Source of the DNA: Sporosarcina luteola
Lineage (GTDB): Bacteria; Bacillota; Bacilli; Bacillales_A; Planococcaceae
Length of the DNA stretch: 64,000 nt
Direction: 5' to 3'
Assembly: GCF_023715585.1 (NCBI RefSeq)
Contig: NZ_JAMBOK010000001.1
Location: 496,001-560,000 of the forward strand
Shown one piece after another: positions 17,645 to 26,693 of the stretch. Under the pieces are notes generated by a model. It saw only the letters and a list, made by a program, of their open reading frames with translations, did not search any database and was not told where the DNA came from. Position 1 is the first letter of the stretch; every line of letters begins with the position of its first letter. The translations under genes were made by a program, and so were the position numbers.

Positions 17645-18533
17645 TAGTCCTGACATCGAAGTGATAGAAACCATACAAGAACTACAGAAAAAGCTAAACC
17701 GAAATGAACGTAAAAATACAACAGTCGGCTTCGTCCCAACTATGGGCTATTTGCATGAAGGGCATTTATCCCTTGTTAAGCATGCAAAAGAACAAAACGA
17801 CATCGTTGTCATGAGCATATTTGTCAATCCGGCACAGTTCGGACCCGGTGAGGATTTCGAATCGTATCCGCGTGATCGGGAAAGGGATATCCGACTCGCA
17901 AACGAAGCAGGGGTCGATATACTATTTATCCCGACGGTCGATGAGATGTACCCCGCTGACGGCGGCGTCCGCATATTGCCGGCCAAGCAGGCTCATGAGC
18001 TTTGCGGCGCTTCAAGGCCAGGACATTTTGACGGTGTTCTCAAAGTTGTTTTGAAGCTATTCAATATTGTCGATCCGGACCGTTCGTATTTCGGCATGAA
18101 AGATGCTCAACAACTGGCCATAATCGAAACGTTTGTACGGGACTTCAATTTACGGACAGTTATCGTGCGGGTTCCAATTGTTCGGGAAGAGGATGGATTG
18201 GCGAAAAGCTCGCGCAATGTGAATTTGACGCCTTCGGAACGTACAGAGGCGGCTTCGATCTACAGGGCATTGCAAATCGGCTCAGAAATGTTTGCGGCTG
18301 GAGAAATTCCGGAAGCTATTAAGCAGCGCGTTTCGGACTTCATCGTTTCGAATAGTTCAGGGATGATCGATTATGTCGAATTCCTGACATACCCTGGATT
18401 AGATCCTGTAACGGACGGGGCGCAGGAAGTGATCTTGGCATGCGCAGTGAAGTTTTCGTCAACTAGATTGATAGATAATATTATTATGTCAACAAAGGAT
18501 GGTACCTATGTTCCGAATGATGATGAACAGTAA
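17634..18533 (+). CDS. panC: Pantothenate synthetase
   Basis: ATP-dependent condensation of pantoate and beta-alanine through pantoyl-AMP. 299 residues. HIGH-type motif in [14 protein letters not shown], then [16 protein letters not shown] and [13 protein letters not shown], and the KMSKS-like [13 protein letters not shown] 17634 is preceded by GGGGGAATG. The gene ends 26 bases inside panD, a longer overlap than usual; the final 10-15 residues seem to be an extension beyond the common length (about 283). Confidence 0.96.
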   Translation: MYVDSPDIEVIETIQELQKKLNRNERKNTTVGFVPTMGYLHEGHLSLVKHAKEQNDIVVMSIFVNPAQFGPGEDFESYPRDRERDIRLANEAGVDILFIPTVDEMYPADGGVRILPAKQAHELCGASRPGHFDGVLKVVLKLFNIVDPDRSYFGMKDAQQLAIIETFVRDFNLRTVIVRVPIVREEDGLAKSSRNVNLTPSERTEAASIYRALQIGSEMFAAGEIPEAIKQRVSDFIVSNSSGMIDYVEFLTYPGLDPVTDGAQEVILACAVKFSSTRLIDNIIMSTKDGTYVPNDDEQ

Positions 18534-18888
18534 ATTGCATCGCGCAACAGTGACAGAAGCAAACTTGAATTATGTTGGAAGCATTACGATTGATAGCGAC
18601 TTGTTGGATGCAGCGGGTATGCTCCCGAATGAAAAGGTCCATATCGTCAACAATAATAATGGAGCACGTTTTGAAACATATATTATTGCGGGAGAGCGTG
18701 GAAGCGGCGTCATTTGCGTTAACGGCGCCGCAGCCAGATTGGTCCAGAAAGGTGATATTGTCATCATCATCTCGTATGTCTATGTAACAGATGAAGAGGC
18801 CATCACCCATCAACCGACAGTCCTTCTCATGGATGAAACGAATGGGATCAAAGAAGTGATCAAAGAAGCACCTGGCGTAATCGCCTAA
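18508..18888 (+). CDS. panD: Aspartate 1-decarboxylase
   Basis: Makes beta-alanine from aspartate. It is a pyruvoyl enzyme that self-cleaves at Gly24-Ser25, visible in [12 protein letters not shown]. The product of 126 residues starts [13 protein letters not shown] from ATG 18508 with AAAGGATGG upstream; ATG 18499 three codons earlier lacks spacing to a ribosome site. The conserved [17 protein letters not shown] completes the active site. Last gene of panBCD, followed by a strong terminator. Confidence 0.96.
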   Translation: MFRMMMNSKLHRATVTEANLNYVGSITIDSDLLDAAGMLPNEKVHIVNNNNGARFETYIIAGERGSGVICVNGAAARLVQKGDIVIIISYVYVTDEEAITHQPTVLLMDETNGIKEVIKEAPGVIA

Positions 18889-18899
18889 TGGAAATAGTC

Positions 18900-18939
18900 G
18901 CCGATGAAGGATTGAATTTTCCTTCATCGGCATTTTTTA
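18900..18939 (+). terminator. Terminator of panBCD
   Basis: Eleven-base perfect stem GCCGATGAAGG / CCTTCATCGGC, 10-base loop, T6 tail. Confidence 0.93.
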
Positions 18940-19024
18940 CTTGTATGGATACCTAAATGCGCAATCGGACCGAGGAATATGATACAATCTGCTGTAGTAT
19001 TCATTACAGGAAGTTGATGATTGA

Positions 19025-21802
19025 ATGGATAATTGTACATATGCAGTCGTTGACTTGGAGACGACTGGACATTCCCCTTCAAGAGGGGACAGGATCATAC
19101 AAATTGCAATCGTATTCATTGAAAATGGGACGATAACGCGCCAGTATGCCCGATTTGTCAATCCGGAACGTGAAATACCTCCGTTCATCCAACAATTGAC
19201 CGGGATAACGGATAATGAAGTGCTTTCTGCCCCTCCATTTGAAAAGATTGCGCAGGAAGTATCCGATATGTTGCAGGGGACGGTATTTGTCGCGCATAAT
19301 ACCGATTTCGATCTGTCGTTTTTGCAAAGTGAATTCAAACGATGCAATGTAGCCGGTTGGTCCGGAAAGAAAATTGATACTGTTGAATTATCCAAAATCC
19401 TTTTCCCATCCTCCTCAAGCTATCGTTTGCAGGATTTGGCAGAGGACTTGGATATTGAGCTGCCTGCCGCACATAGAGCGGATGATGATGCGAAAGCGAC
19501 TGCTAATTTGTTGTTGACGGCATTTTCCAAGCTTCGGACGTTGCCGGAAGAAACTTTGAACTTATTGCACAGGCGATCATTTTCATTGCGCTCGGATATT
19601 TCGACACTGATCTATGAAACGTTAAAGCATGTGCGGAACTCCTCTGGCGGTAGAAAGCTCCCTTTATTCAGGGGGATTCCATATAATAGTGCTGAGGCTC
19701 CCACGTGTGTTTTGAGCGCGCGCTGTACCTACCCGAAGCTGGAAGAGGAGAAAGTCGATCTATTGAAGAAAGGCTATCCTTCTTTCGAATACCGGAAATC
19801 CCAATTGTCTTTCATGGATTCCATATGGGAAACACTTTCCACGCATTCTGAAATCGTTGTCGAAGTGCCCACAGGAGTCGGTAAAACGGTCGGCTATTTG
19901 CTGCCTGCAGCAATTCATTCCCTTCAGACCGGAAAACCTGTGGTGATCAGCACGTTCACGAATCATCTAGTCGATAAAATCCTGGAGGATGAAGTGAAGC
20001 GCATCCGGAAAATCCTTGGCATCGAATGCACTGCAACAGTCCTTAAAGGCCGGGAACAGTATATATCGCTCGGAAAGTTCGAAGAATTATTAAGGATTAC
20101 GGATGAATCGTATGATGAAACGTTTACAATCATGCAGATCCTCGTCTGGCTGACAGACACGGAAACAGGTGATGTTAATGAATTGAATGTGTCCGGCGGT
20201 GGACAATTATTTGTCGATCGAATCCGTAAACGGAATAATCGACTGAAGGCGGATGAAAGATCGGCGGATTACCATCAAAAGATGAAGGAAGCCTGCAGCC
20301 TATCGAATCTCATTATTACGAACCATTCGATGCTCCTATCGGATGTCAGTCGTGAACAGAAGATTTTCCAGAACTTTTCCGGCTTAATCATCGACGAAGC
20401 TCATCAATTTATTCATACAGCCGCCAATTCCAATGAGACGGTCTTTTCCTATATGAATTGGAAGTATGTCATGGGGCAGATGGGATCGGACGCTGTTGGC
20501 CAGCTTCTCAATCAGATGATGAAACTTCATAGGAAATATGGCAATTATGGGAATCAGGTGTTTGCAAAGCTAGCCCTCTCCTATGAACAATTTACGAATG
20601 TATTTGATGAAGTCGCTGCGCTGTTATCAAGTCATCGCCCACAGGTAAAAGGCAGCCATCAAGCGAACAGGGTCGTTTTCGATCTAGAAGAATTAGTGGG
20701 GAATGAATCCCTCTTTTCCAAAATGGCTGAAAAGATGAATGGTTATATTGAGGATGTACAACTTATTAGTTCCCGTCTGGAAGTGCATAGGGAGAGAATG
20801 TCGCCGAAAGAACAGGCATTTTTGGCAGAATGGGAGTACTGGGTAAGGGAATTGAAGATTAAGGCTGGAGAATGGGTGGAAATATTCCTGGATGACGAAA
20901 AGGAGAATTACACCGTTTGGATTGAAAAAGATAAACGGAGTTTGCCCGGTAGTCTTACGGTTGTCAAAAGCCCCGTCGAAGGGACCGCCATTACAAGGGA
21001 ATTCATGCGAGGTCTTAAAAATGAAAAGATTGGAATCATCTGGACATCTGCGACAATGACAATCAACCAGGATGAGCGATTTGTTTCCAGGCAGCTAGGA
21101 ATTTCTGAACGTGTACCCGTTTTAACATTTGACGCTCCTGCACATTTCTATGATAACGCAGGGATATTCATCGTCGATGATATGCCATCTATCCAGCATG
21201 TGTCACAGAGCGATTACATCGAAGCAGTGGCGGATGCAGTCGTCCAAACAGTGTTTGCGACCGGCGGAAGATTATTCGTCCTGTTCACCTCTCAAGATAT
21301 GCTTCGGAAAACGTATGAATTGATCGTAGAAAGTGAACTATTGAAGGATTACGCTCTCATTGCGCAAGGGGTGAGCTCTGGTAGCAGAATGAAACTGTTG
21401 AAATCGTTCCGCCAGTTCGAGAAATCGATTCTATTCGGCACAAACAGTTTTTGGGAAGGCGTCGATGTGCCAGGTGAGGCATTGTCTGCTGTTATCATTG
21501 TCCGTCTTCCGTTTTCATCTCCGGATGAGATCGTTTTTAAAGCGAGGGCGACCAGGCTTGCAGCGAACGGATCCAATCCATTCACAGATTTATCATTGCC
21601 GGAAGCGATATTGAGATTCCGGCAGGGATTTGGACGATTAATTCGATCGTCTGGAGACAGGGGCTTTTTCATCATTTTGGATAGGCGTATCTATACAAAA
21701 TCATATGGGAAGCGTTTTTTGAATGCGCTGCCGTCTGTCCCCGTTCATAAAGTGTCCTTAGAACATATGGTGAATGAGCTCGAAGATTGTTATAATAAAT
21801 AG
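19025..21802 (+). CDS. dinG: DinG-like protein: 3'-5' exonuclease fused to XPD-type helicase domain
   Basis: 925 residues. An N-terminal DEDDh exonuclease domain (about 1-170) has VDLETTGHS, VAHNTDFDLSFL and AAHRADDDAKAT. A superfamily 2 helicase-like part follows, with Walker A PTGVGKTVGYLLPA, DEAH in IIDEAHQF, and C-terminal GTNSFWEGVDVPGEAL and RFRQGFGRLIRSSGDRG. The four cysteines of the XPD/DinG iron-sulfur cluster are absent from the expected region (REQYISLGKF replaces the first). This matches Bacillus-type DinG, known as an exonuclease rather than a helicase. Between panD and ypmB, as in B. subtilis but without ypmA. Confidence 0.92.
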   Translation: MDNCTYAVVDLETTGHSPSRGDRIIQIAIVFIENGTITRQYARFVNPEREIPPFIQQLTGITDNEVLSAPPFEKIAQEVSDMLQGTVFVAHNTDFDLSFLQSEFKRCNVAGWSGKKIDTVELSKILFPSSSSYRLQDLAEDLDIELPAAHRADDDAKATANLLLTAFSKLRTLPEETLNLLHRRSFSLRSDISTLIYETLKHVRNSSGGRKLPLFRGIPYNSAEAPTCVLSARCTYPKLEEEKVDLLKKGYPSFEYRKSQLSFMDSIWETLSTHSEIVVEVPTGVGKTVGYLLPAAIHSLQTGKPVVISTFTNHLVDKILEDEVKRIRKILGIECTATVLKGREQYISLGKFEELLRITDESYDETFTIMQILVWLTDTETGDVNELNVSGGGQLFVDRIRKRNNRLKADERSADYHQKMKEACSLSNLIITNHSMLLSDVSREQKIFQNFSGLIIDEAHQFIHTAANSNETVFSYMNWKYVMGQMGSDAVGQLLNQMMKLHRKYGNYGNQVFAKLALSYEQFTNVFDEVAALLSSHRPQVKGSHQANRVVFDLEELVGNESLFSKMAEKMNGYIEDVQLISSRLEVHRERMSPKEQAFLAEWEYWVRELKIKAGEWVEIFLDDEKENYTVWIEKDKRSLPGSLTVVKSPVEGTAITREFMRGLKNEKIGIIWTSATMTINQDERFVSRQLGISERVPVLTFDAPAHFYDNAGIFIVDDMPSIQHVSQSDYIEAVADAVVQTVFATGGRLFVLFTSQDMLRKTYELIVESELLKDYALIAQGVSSGSRMKLLKSFRQFEKSILFGTNSFWEGVDVPGEALSAVIIVRLPFSSPDEIVFKARATRLAANGSNPFTDLSLPEAILRFRQGFGRLIRSSGDRGFFIILDRRIYTKSYGKRFLNALPSVPVHKVSLEHMVNELEDCYNK

Positions 21803-21869
21803 GGATACAGTAGAAGGTGGAATGTGAAATGCTTTCCAATTTGCAGTTTGTATATAGGAAGTGAGTCGA

Positions 21870-22349
21870 ATGATGAATTGGATCAAGTTCATCGCAGCTT
21901 TCCTTTTGGTGTTATCTCTAATCATTTTTGTCATCGTTTTTTATAATGCCAACACACCTTTTTCAAACGCCAAAGAAAAGGCGGAAGAAGATGCATTGGA
22001 GTATGGCGCTTTGAATTCTGTCGAACGCACTACAATTTATAATGGCACAGTTTCGATGGTGACCGTATTCGGCAAAGATGACGAAGGCAATGAGAAGGCG
22101 GTATTCATTGAAGGGAAGACAGGAGAAATCCTTGATGAAGTAGTTTTGAAAGATGGCATCGGAGCCAAAGCCGCAATTGAGACGGTAAAGGCGGAGCTGC
22201 CAGTGGGGAAGATCCTCCACGTAGTGCTTGGTTTAGAGGAAGGCCATCCTGTATGGGAAGTCGCATTTAAAGGCGAAAATGGCAAATTGAATTATGTGTA
22301 TGTCTTTTTTGAGAACGGTGAATGGTGGAAACGGATTTTAAATCTTTAG
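21870..22349 (+). CDS. ypmB: Membrane-anchored DUF5590 protein, YpmB family
   Basis: A 159-residue protein with one N-terminal membrane helix (MMNWIKFIAAFLLVLSLII) and an extracytoplasmic PepSY-like domain made of two beta-rich repeats (VSMVTVFGKDDEGNEKAVFI and VWEVAFKGENGKLNYVYVF). Family and position correspond to B. subtilis ypmB upstream of aspB; function unknown. The frame opens at GTG 21861, but TAGGAAGTGAG places translation at ATG 21870 or 21873. Confidence 0.82.
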   Translation: MMNWIKFIAAFLLVLSLIIFVIVFYNANTPFSNAKEKAEEDALEYGALNSVERTTIYNGTVSMVTVFGKDDEGNEKAVFIEGKTGEILDEVVLKDGIGAKAAIETVKAELPVGKILHVVLGLEEGHPVWEVAFKGENGKLNYVYVFFENGEWWKRILNL

Positions 22350-22400
22350 GATTGATCCGTTTACATTCAATAGATGAAGGGACAAAAGGGAGCGATTCAA

Positions 22401-23594
22401 TTGAAAAAGAAGTTAGCAGCGAGAGTAAGTACATTATCACCATCCACAACCCTGGCCATTACGGCGAAAGCAAAAGAGATGAAGGAGTCGGGCATCGACA
22501 TCATCGGGCTAGGGGCGGGGGAGCCGGATTACAATACTCCTGAAAACATTTTGGAAGCGGCTTATCAATCGATGAAAGATGGCAAGACAAAATATACACC
22601 TTCTGGTGGCCTTCCTGCATTGAAGGATGCTGTCATCGCCAAACTGAAGACGGATCAGCAGTTGGAATACACTAGACAGGAAATCATGATCGGCATTGGG
22701 GCGAAGCATGTTCTTTACACATTGTTCCAGGTCCTATTAGATCCGGGTGATGAAGTGATCATTCCGACACCTTATTGGGTCAGCTATCCTGAGCAAGTGA
22801 AGCTGGCAGAAGGCGTTCCAGTTTTCGTTGAAGCTACATCGGAGGCCCAATTCAAGGTGACGGCAGAACAGATCCGCGATGCAATTACATCTAAAACGAA
22901 AGCTGTCATAATCAACTCTCCGGGCAATCCGACCGGGATGATCTATTCTCAAGAGGAACTCCGCCAAATTGCAGAAGTTTGTCAGGAAGAGGACATATGG
23001 ATCATTTCGGATGAAATTTATGAAAAGCTCATCTATGGAAATGAGAAGCATGTTTCGATTGCGCAGCTATCGAATGATGCGAAAGCGCGGACATTCATCA
23101 TTAATGGAGTATCCAAATCCCATTCGATGACAGGATGGAGAATTGGATACATTGCGGGAGATGCAGAAGTTGTGAGTGCGATGACGAACTTGGCCAGCCA
23201 TTCGACATCTAATCCGACAACGACTTCACAATACGCTGCGATTGAAGCGTATAATGGTCCTCAAGATGCAGTGGAAAGCATGCGGAAGGATTTCGAGTCG
23301 AGGCTTGAGCGTATTTACCCTCAGTTGGCTGCGATTCCCGGCTTTACAGTTGTAAAACCTCAAGGCGCTTTCTATCTGTTGCCGGAAGTTACTGAAGCTA
23401 TGGAGAGAACAGGCTTTTCAAGTGTAGATGATTTTGCATCAGCGCTTCTGACGGAAGCGAAAGTGGCAGTCATACCCGGATCCGGTTTCGGTTCCCCTGA
23501 AACGATCCGCTTGTCCTACGCAACGTCGATTGATCTGCTTGAGGAAGCGGTAAAACGAATCCGTTCATATGTTGAAGCAAACTGGAAAGAATAA
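22401..23594 (+). CDS. aspB: Aspartate aminotransferase
   Basis: PLP-dependent class I aminotransferase exchanging amino groups between aspartate and oxoglutarate. 397 residues. Motifs: GLGAGEPDYNTPE, TPYWVSYPEQVKLA, NSPGNPTGMIYS, SDEIYEKLIY, and the PLP lysine in NGVSKSHSMTGWRIGY. The frame reaches ATG 22374, but AAAAGGGAGCG at about 22385 matches TTG 22401 (LKKKLAARVSTLSPST), which also agrees with the family start. Followed by asnS after 24 bases. Confidence 0.94.
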   Translation: MKKKLAARVSTLSPSTTLAITAKAKEMKESGIDIIGLGAGEPDYNTPENILEAAYQSMKDGKTKYTPSGGLPALKDAVIAKLKTDQQLEYTRQEIMIGIGAKHVLYTLFQVLLDPGDEVIIPTPYWVSYPEQVKLAEGVPVFVEATSEAQFKVTAEQIRDAITSKTKAVIINSPGNPTGMIYSQEELRQIAEVCQEEDIWIISDEIYEKLIYGNEKHVSIAQLSNDAKARTFIINGVSKSHSMTGWRIGYIAGDAEVVSAMTNLASHSTSNPTTTSQYAAIEAYNGPQDAVESMRKDFESRLERIYPQLAAIPGFTVVKPQGAFYLLPEVTEAMERTGFSSVDDFASALLTEAKVAVIPGSGFGSPETIRLSYATSIDLLEEAVKRIRSYVEANWKE

Positions 23595-23618
23595 TAGTTC
23601 ATACTCACGGAGGTACTT

Positions 23619-24914
23619 ATGAAAACAATCATGATTCACGAAATGCCTGATCACGTAGGAGAGACAGTCCGGATCGGTGCATGGGTAGCAAATAAAAGAT
23701 CGAGCGGTAAGATCGCGTTTCTGCAACTTCGCGATGGGTCAGGTTTTGTCCAAGGCGTTGTCGTCAAAGAGGTTGTAGGTGAGGATATTTTCGCAAAAGC
23801 AAAATCCATCCACCAAGAATCATCCCTTTATGTAACTGCGGAAGTGACGGAGGATGAACGTTCTTCATTCGGCGTCGAACTGCAAGTGAAAGATATTGAA
23901 ATCATTCATGAAGCAATTGATTATCCAATTACTCCGAAGGAACACGGAACTGAATTTTTGATGGATAACCGTCATTTATGGCTGCGTTCTCGCAAACAGC
24001 ATGCAATCATGAAGATTCGGAACGAAATTATCCGCTCGACATATGAATTTTTCCATTTGAATGGATTTGTAAAAGTGGATCCGCCTATTTTGACGGGTTC
24101 TTCACCTGAAGGTACGACGGAACTTTTCCATACAAAATATTTCGATGAAGATGCTTATTTATCGCAATCAGGACAGCTTTACCTGGAAGCTGCAGCGATG
24201 GCTCTCGGGAAAGTATTTTCATTCGGACCGACTTTCCGTGCAGAGAAATCAAAAACACGACGTCATTTAATTGAATTCTGGATGATTGAACCTGAAATGG
24301 CATTCGTCCAACATGAAGAAAGCTTGGAAATCCAAGAGCAGTATGTTTCGCATATCGTCCAGTCCGTATTGCAAAACTGCCCATTGGAACTTGAGCGTCT
24401 TGGCAGGGACCTTTCAAAACTTGAAAAGATTCAAGCGCCATTCCCGCGCATCACTTATGATGACGCAATTACGTTCCTTCACGAAAAAGGCTTTAATGAT
24501 ATTGAATGGGGCGATGACTTCGGTGCACCGCATGAAACTGCGATTGCTGAAAGCTTTGATATGCCAGTCTTCATTACACATTATCCAAAAGATATTAAAT
24601 CATTCTATATGCAGCCGCATCCAGATCGCGACGATGTCGTTCTATGCGCTGATTTGATCGCTCCGGAAGGTTATGGAGAAATCATCGGAGGATCGGAACG
24701 GATTTATGATTACGAATTGATGAAACAACGAATCCAAGAACATAATTTGGATGAATCCGCCTACGCATGGTATTTGGAATTAAGCAAATATGGTGCGGTT
24801 CCACATTCCGGCTTCGGGCTAGGATTGGAACGGACAGTGGCGTGGATCTCAGGTGTGGAACACGTTCGGGAAACAATACCGTTCCCACGTCTGTTGAACC
24901 GTCTTTACCCTTAA
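23619..24914 (+). CDS. asnS: Asparaginyl-tRNA synthetase
   Basis: Class IIb aminoacyl-tRNA synthetase, 431 residues. The N-terminal OB-fold anticodon domain (about 1-105) is followed by the catalytic domain with [24 protein letters not shown], class II motif 2 in [28 protein letters not shown], and motif 3 [24 protein letters not shown] precedes ATG 23619. No T-box leader is seen, so expression probably comes from upstream with aspB. Confidence 0.97.
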   Translation: MKTIMIHEMPDHVGETVRIGAWVANKRSSGKIAFLQLRDGSGFVQGVVVKEVVGEDIFAKAKSIHQESSLYVTAEVTEDERSSFGVELQVKDIEIIHEAIDYPITPKEHGTEFLMDNRHLWLRSRKQHAIMKIRNEIIRSTYEFFHLNGFVKVDPPILTGSSPEGTTELFHTKYFDEDAYLSQSGQLYLEAAAMALGKVFSFGPTFRAEKSKTRRHLIEFWMIEPEMAFVQHEESLEIQEQYVSHIVQSVLQNCPLELERLGRDLSKLEKIQAPFPRITYDDAITFLHEKGFNDIEWGDDFGAPHETAIAESFDMPVFITHYPKDIKSFYMQPHPDRDDVVLCADLIAPEGYGEIIGGSERIYDYELMKQRIQEHNLDESAYAWYLELSKYGAVPHSGFGLGLERTVAWISGVEHVRETIPFPRLLNRLYP

Positions 24915-24948
24915 TTGACACAGATTTAATACTAGTGAGGTGTTCGGC

Positions 24949-25656
24949 ATGAAAGATGAAGAACGGCTCCGTATTTGGATTGAGCAGGGGAATGTCACTA
25001 TTCCCCAGCTCTTTTTTCAGCATTATAAAGCATTGGAGATAAAAGATGTCGATGCAATGCTACTTTTGCATATGTGTGCGTTTCAGGCAGGTGGTTCGCA
25101 ATTTCCAACGCCAACCGACCTTGCAGCACGCATGCATCTGACTGAGAACCAAGTATCCGAAATCCTCCAACGTCTCATGCAAAGAGGATTGTTGGAAATC
25201 CGGCAGGGACAGGATGAAAACGGAGTGCTGTACGAGCAATTTTCGATGCAGCCCCTATGGAGCAGGCTTGTAAATATTGTGGTTACAGAAAAGACTGTAG
25301 TAGAAGAAAAGAAGGACAAAGAGGAAGAAGGAGAAATCTTCACGTTGTTCGAGCAGGAATTCGGCCGTCTTTTATCTCCGATGGAATGCGAAACGATTTC
25401 AATGTGGCTGGATGAAGATGGACATGCCGTCCAGATAATAAAGGCTGCGCTGAAAGAAGCCGTACTCGCACAAAAACTCAGTTTGCGCTATATTGATCGG
25501 ATTCTGTTCGAATGGAAGAAGAAAAGAGTGAGAACGTTGAATGATGTGGAGAAACAATCCAGATCGTTCAGGACAGCAATGATACGTCCAGTTCAGAATC
25601 GGGAGACCGTTGTAAAGAAGGTTCCTTTTTATAATTGGTTGGAAGAACGGGAATAG
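24949..25656 (+). CDS. dnaD: DNA replication protein DnaD
   Basis: Primosome protein that acts with DnaB and DnaI in helicase loading at origins and restart sites of Bacillales. 235 residues with an N-terminal winged-helix domain (DLAARMHLTENQVSEILQRLMQRGLLEI) and a C-terminal DnaD/DnaB2 domain (FEQEFGRLLSPMECETISMWLDE to IDRILFEWKKK). GTG 24940 overlaps the ribosome site TGAGGTG, so ATG 24949 is chosen. Order asnS-dnaD-nth as in B. subtilis. Confidence 0.94.
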   Translation: MKDEERLRIWIEQGNVTIPQLFFQHYKALEIKDVDAMLLLHMCAFQAGGSQFPTPTDLAARMHLTENQVSEILQRLMQRGLLEIRQGQDENGVLYEQFSMQPLWSRLVNIVVTEKTVVEEKKDKEEEGEIFTLFEQEFGRLLSPMECETISMWLDEDGHAVQIIKAALKEAVLAQKLSLRYIDRILFEWKKKRVRTLNDVEKQSRSFRTAMIRPVQNRETVVKKVPFYNWLEERE

Positions 25657-25666
25657 GTGATGGAAT

Positions 25667-26317
25667 ATGTTGACGAAGAAACAGTGGGAAATCTGCCTTG
25701 AAGAGTTTGGAAGGATGTTTCCCGATGCTCATTGTGAGCTGGTGCACGAAAATGCTTTCGAGCTGCTCGTCGCTACATTGCTCTCCGCTCAATGTACGGA
25801 TGTCCTCGTTAACCGCGTTACAGCGGATTTATTCAAAAAGTACAAGAGCCCTGAAGATTATTTGGCGGTTGAAATAGAGGAACTTCAAAACGATATCCGC
25901 TCAATCGGCCTCTATCGGAATAAAGCAAAAAACATTCAGGCATTGAGTGCGCTTTTGATTGAAGAATTTAATGGTGAGGTACCGGGCGATCGTGATGTAC
26001 TTACGACTTTCCCCGGCGTCGGCAGGAAAACGGCGAATGTCGTCGTTTCCAATGCGTTCGGCATCCCGGCAATGGCAGTCGACACACATGTTGAGCGTGT
26101 AGCTAAACGCCTCGGTATGAATCGTTGGAAAGACTCTCCTCTCATGGTGGAAGAGAAAATCATGCGATGGACGCCAAGGGAAAAATGGACGGATACACAC
26201 CATCAGATTATTTTCTTTGGACGGTATCATTGCAAAGCCCAAAATCCCGCTTGCGGTGAATGTCCGCTACTTCCCTTATGCAGGGAAGGGAAGAAAAGGA
26301 TGAAAGGCATTGCATAA
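25667..26317 (+). CDS. nth: Endonuclease III
   Basis: Base-excision repair glycosylase and AP lyase for oxidised pyrimidines. 216 residues with helix-hairpin-helix TFPGVGRKTANVV (catalytic Lys), catalytic Asp in VDTHVERVA, and a [4Fe-4S] cluster C-x6-C-x2-C-x5-C (CKAQNPACGECPLLPLC). The stop overlaps the next gene by 8 bases. Confidence 0.96.
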   Translation: MLTKKQWEICLEEFGRMFPDAHCELVHENAFELLVATLLSAQCTDVLVNRVTADLFKKYKSPEDYLAVEIEELQNDIRSIGLYRNKAKNIQALSALLIEEFNGEVPGDRDVLTTFPGVGRKTANVVVSNAFGIPAMAVDTHVERVAKRLGMNRWKDSPLMVEEKIMRWTPREKWTDTHHQIIFFGRYHCKAQNPACGECPLLPLCREGKKRMKGIA

Positions 26318-26648
26318 GTCTGAATTGGACAGGAAGGCACTGCTTTATTCCCATTGGGACAATTGGCTGGACATGAAAGAAAGAATCGAGGAAGCATATA
26401 AGCAAAAGGATCCCGAAGCTGCCAACTTGTTGGACATGGCAATCGACAATTATGTGGAATTGATAAGATCATTTAAGAACGACGATTCATCTTCTTCTGT
26501 TATGTCACAGATTGAACCATTGAATGGGGAAGAGAGATTGCAATTCATCCGTACGAAAAGAGCGGGGCATTTTGCATACGTCCAGTTGGATGCCCTGTAT
26601 ACCGAGGCGATGAAAAAAGCGGTTAGTCGATTGGCGATGATAGAATAA
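26310..26648 (+). CDS. YpoC family protein
   Basis: A 112-residue, largely helical soluble protein that by position and length matches B. subtilis ypoC after nth. No known catalytic motif; function unknown. It begins at TTG 26310 inside nth and is translationally coupled to it. The strong hairpin at 26646-26692 ends the transcript and also serves ponA from the other strand. Confidence 0.7.
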   Translation: MHKSELDRKALLYSHWDNWLDMKERIEEAYKQKDPEAANLLDMAIDNYVELIRSFKNDDSSSSVMSQIEPLNGEERLQFIRTKRAGHFAYVQLDALYTEAMKKAVSRLAMIE

Positions 26649-26692
26649 AACAGCCTGAAGTGATAGAGATCATCACTTCAGGCTGTTTTTTA
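26646..26692. terminator. Bidirectional terminator between ypoC and ponA
   Basis: A 14-base perfect stem CAGCCTGAAGTGAT with complement, 7-base loop, A run on the left and T6 on the right. It terminates both converging transcripts. Confidence 0.94.
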
Positions 26693-26693
26693 G

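Noticed and set aside
23595..23618. T-box leader for asnS
   Set aside because: The gap after aspB is only 24 bases, with no room for a T-box.
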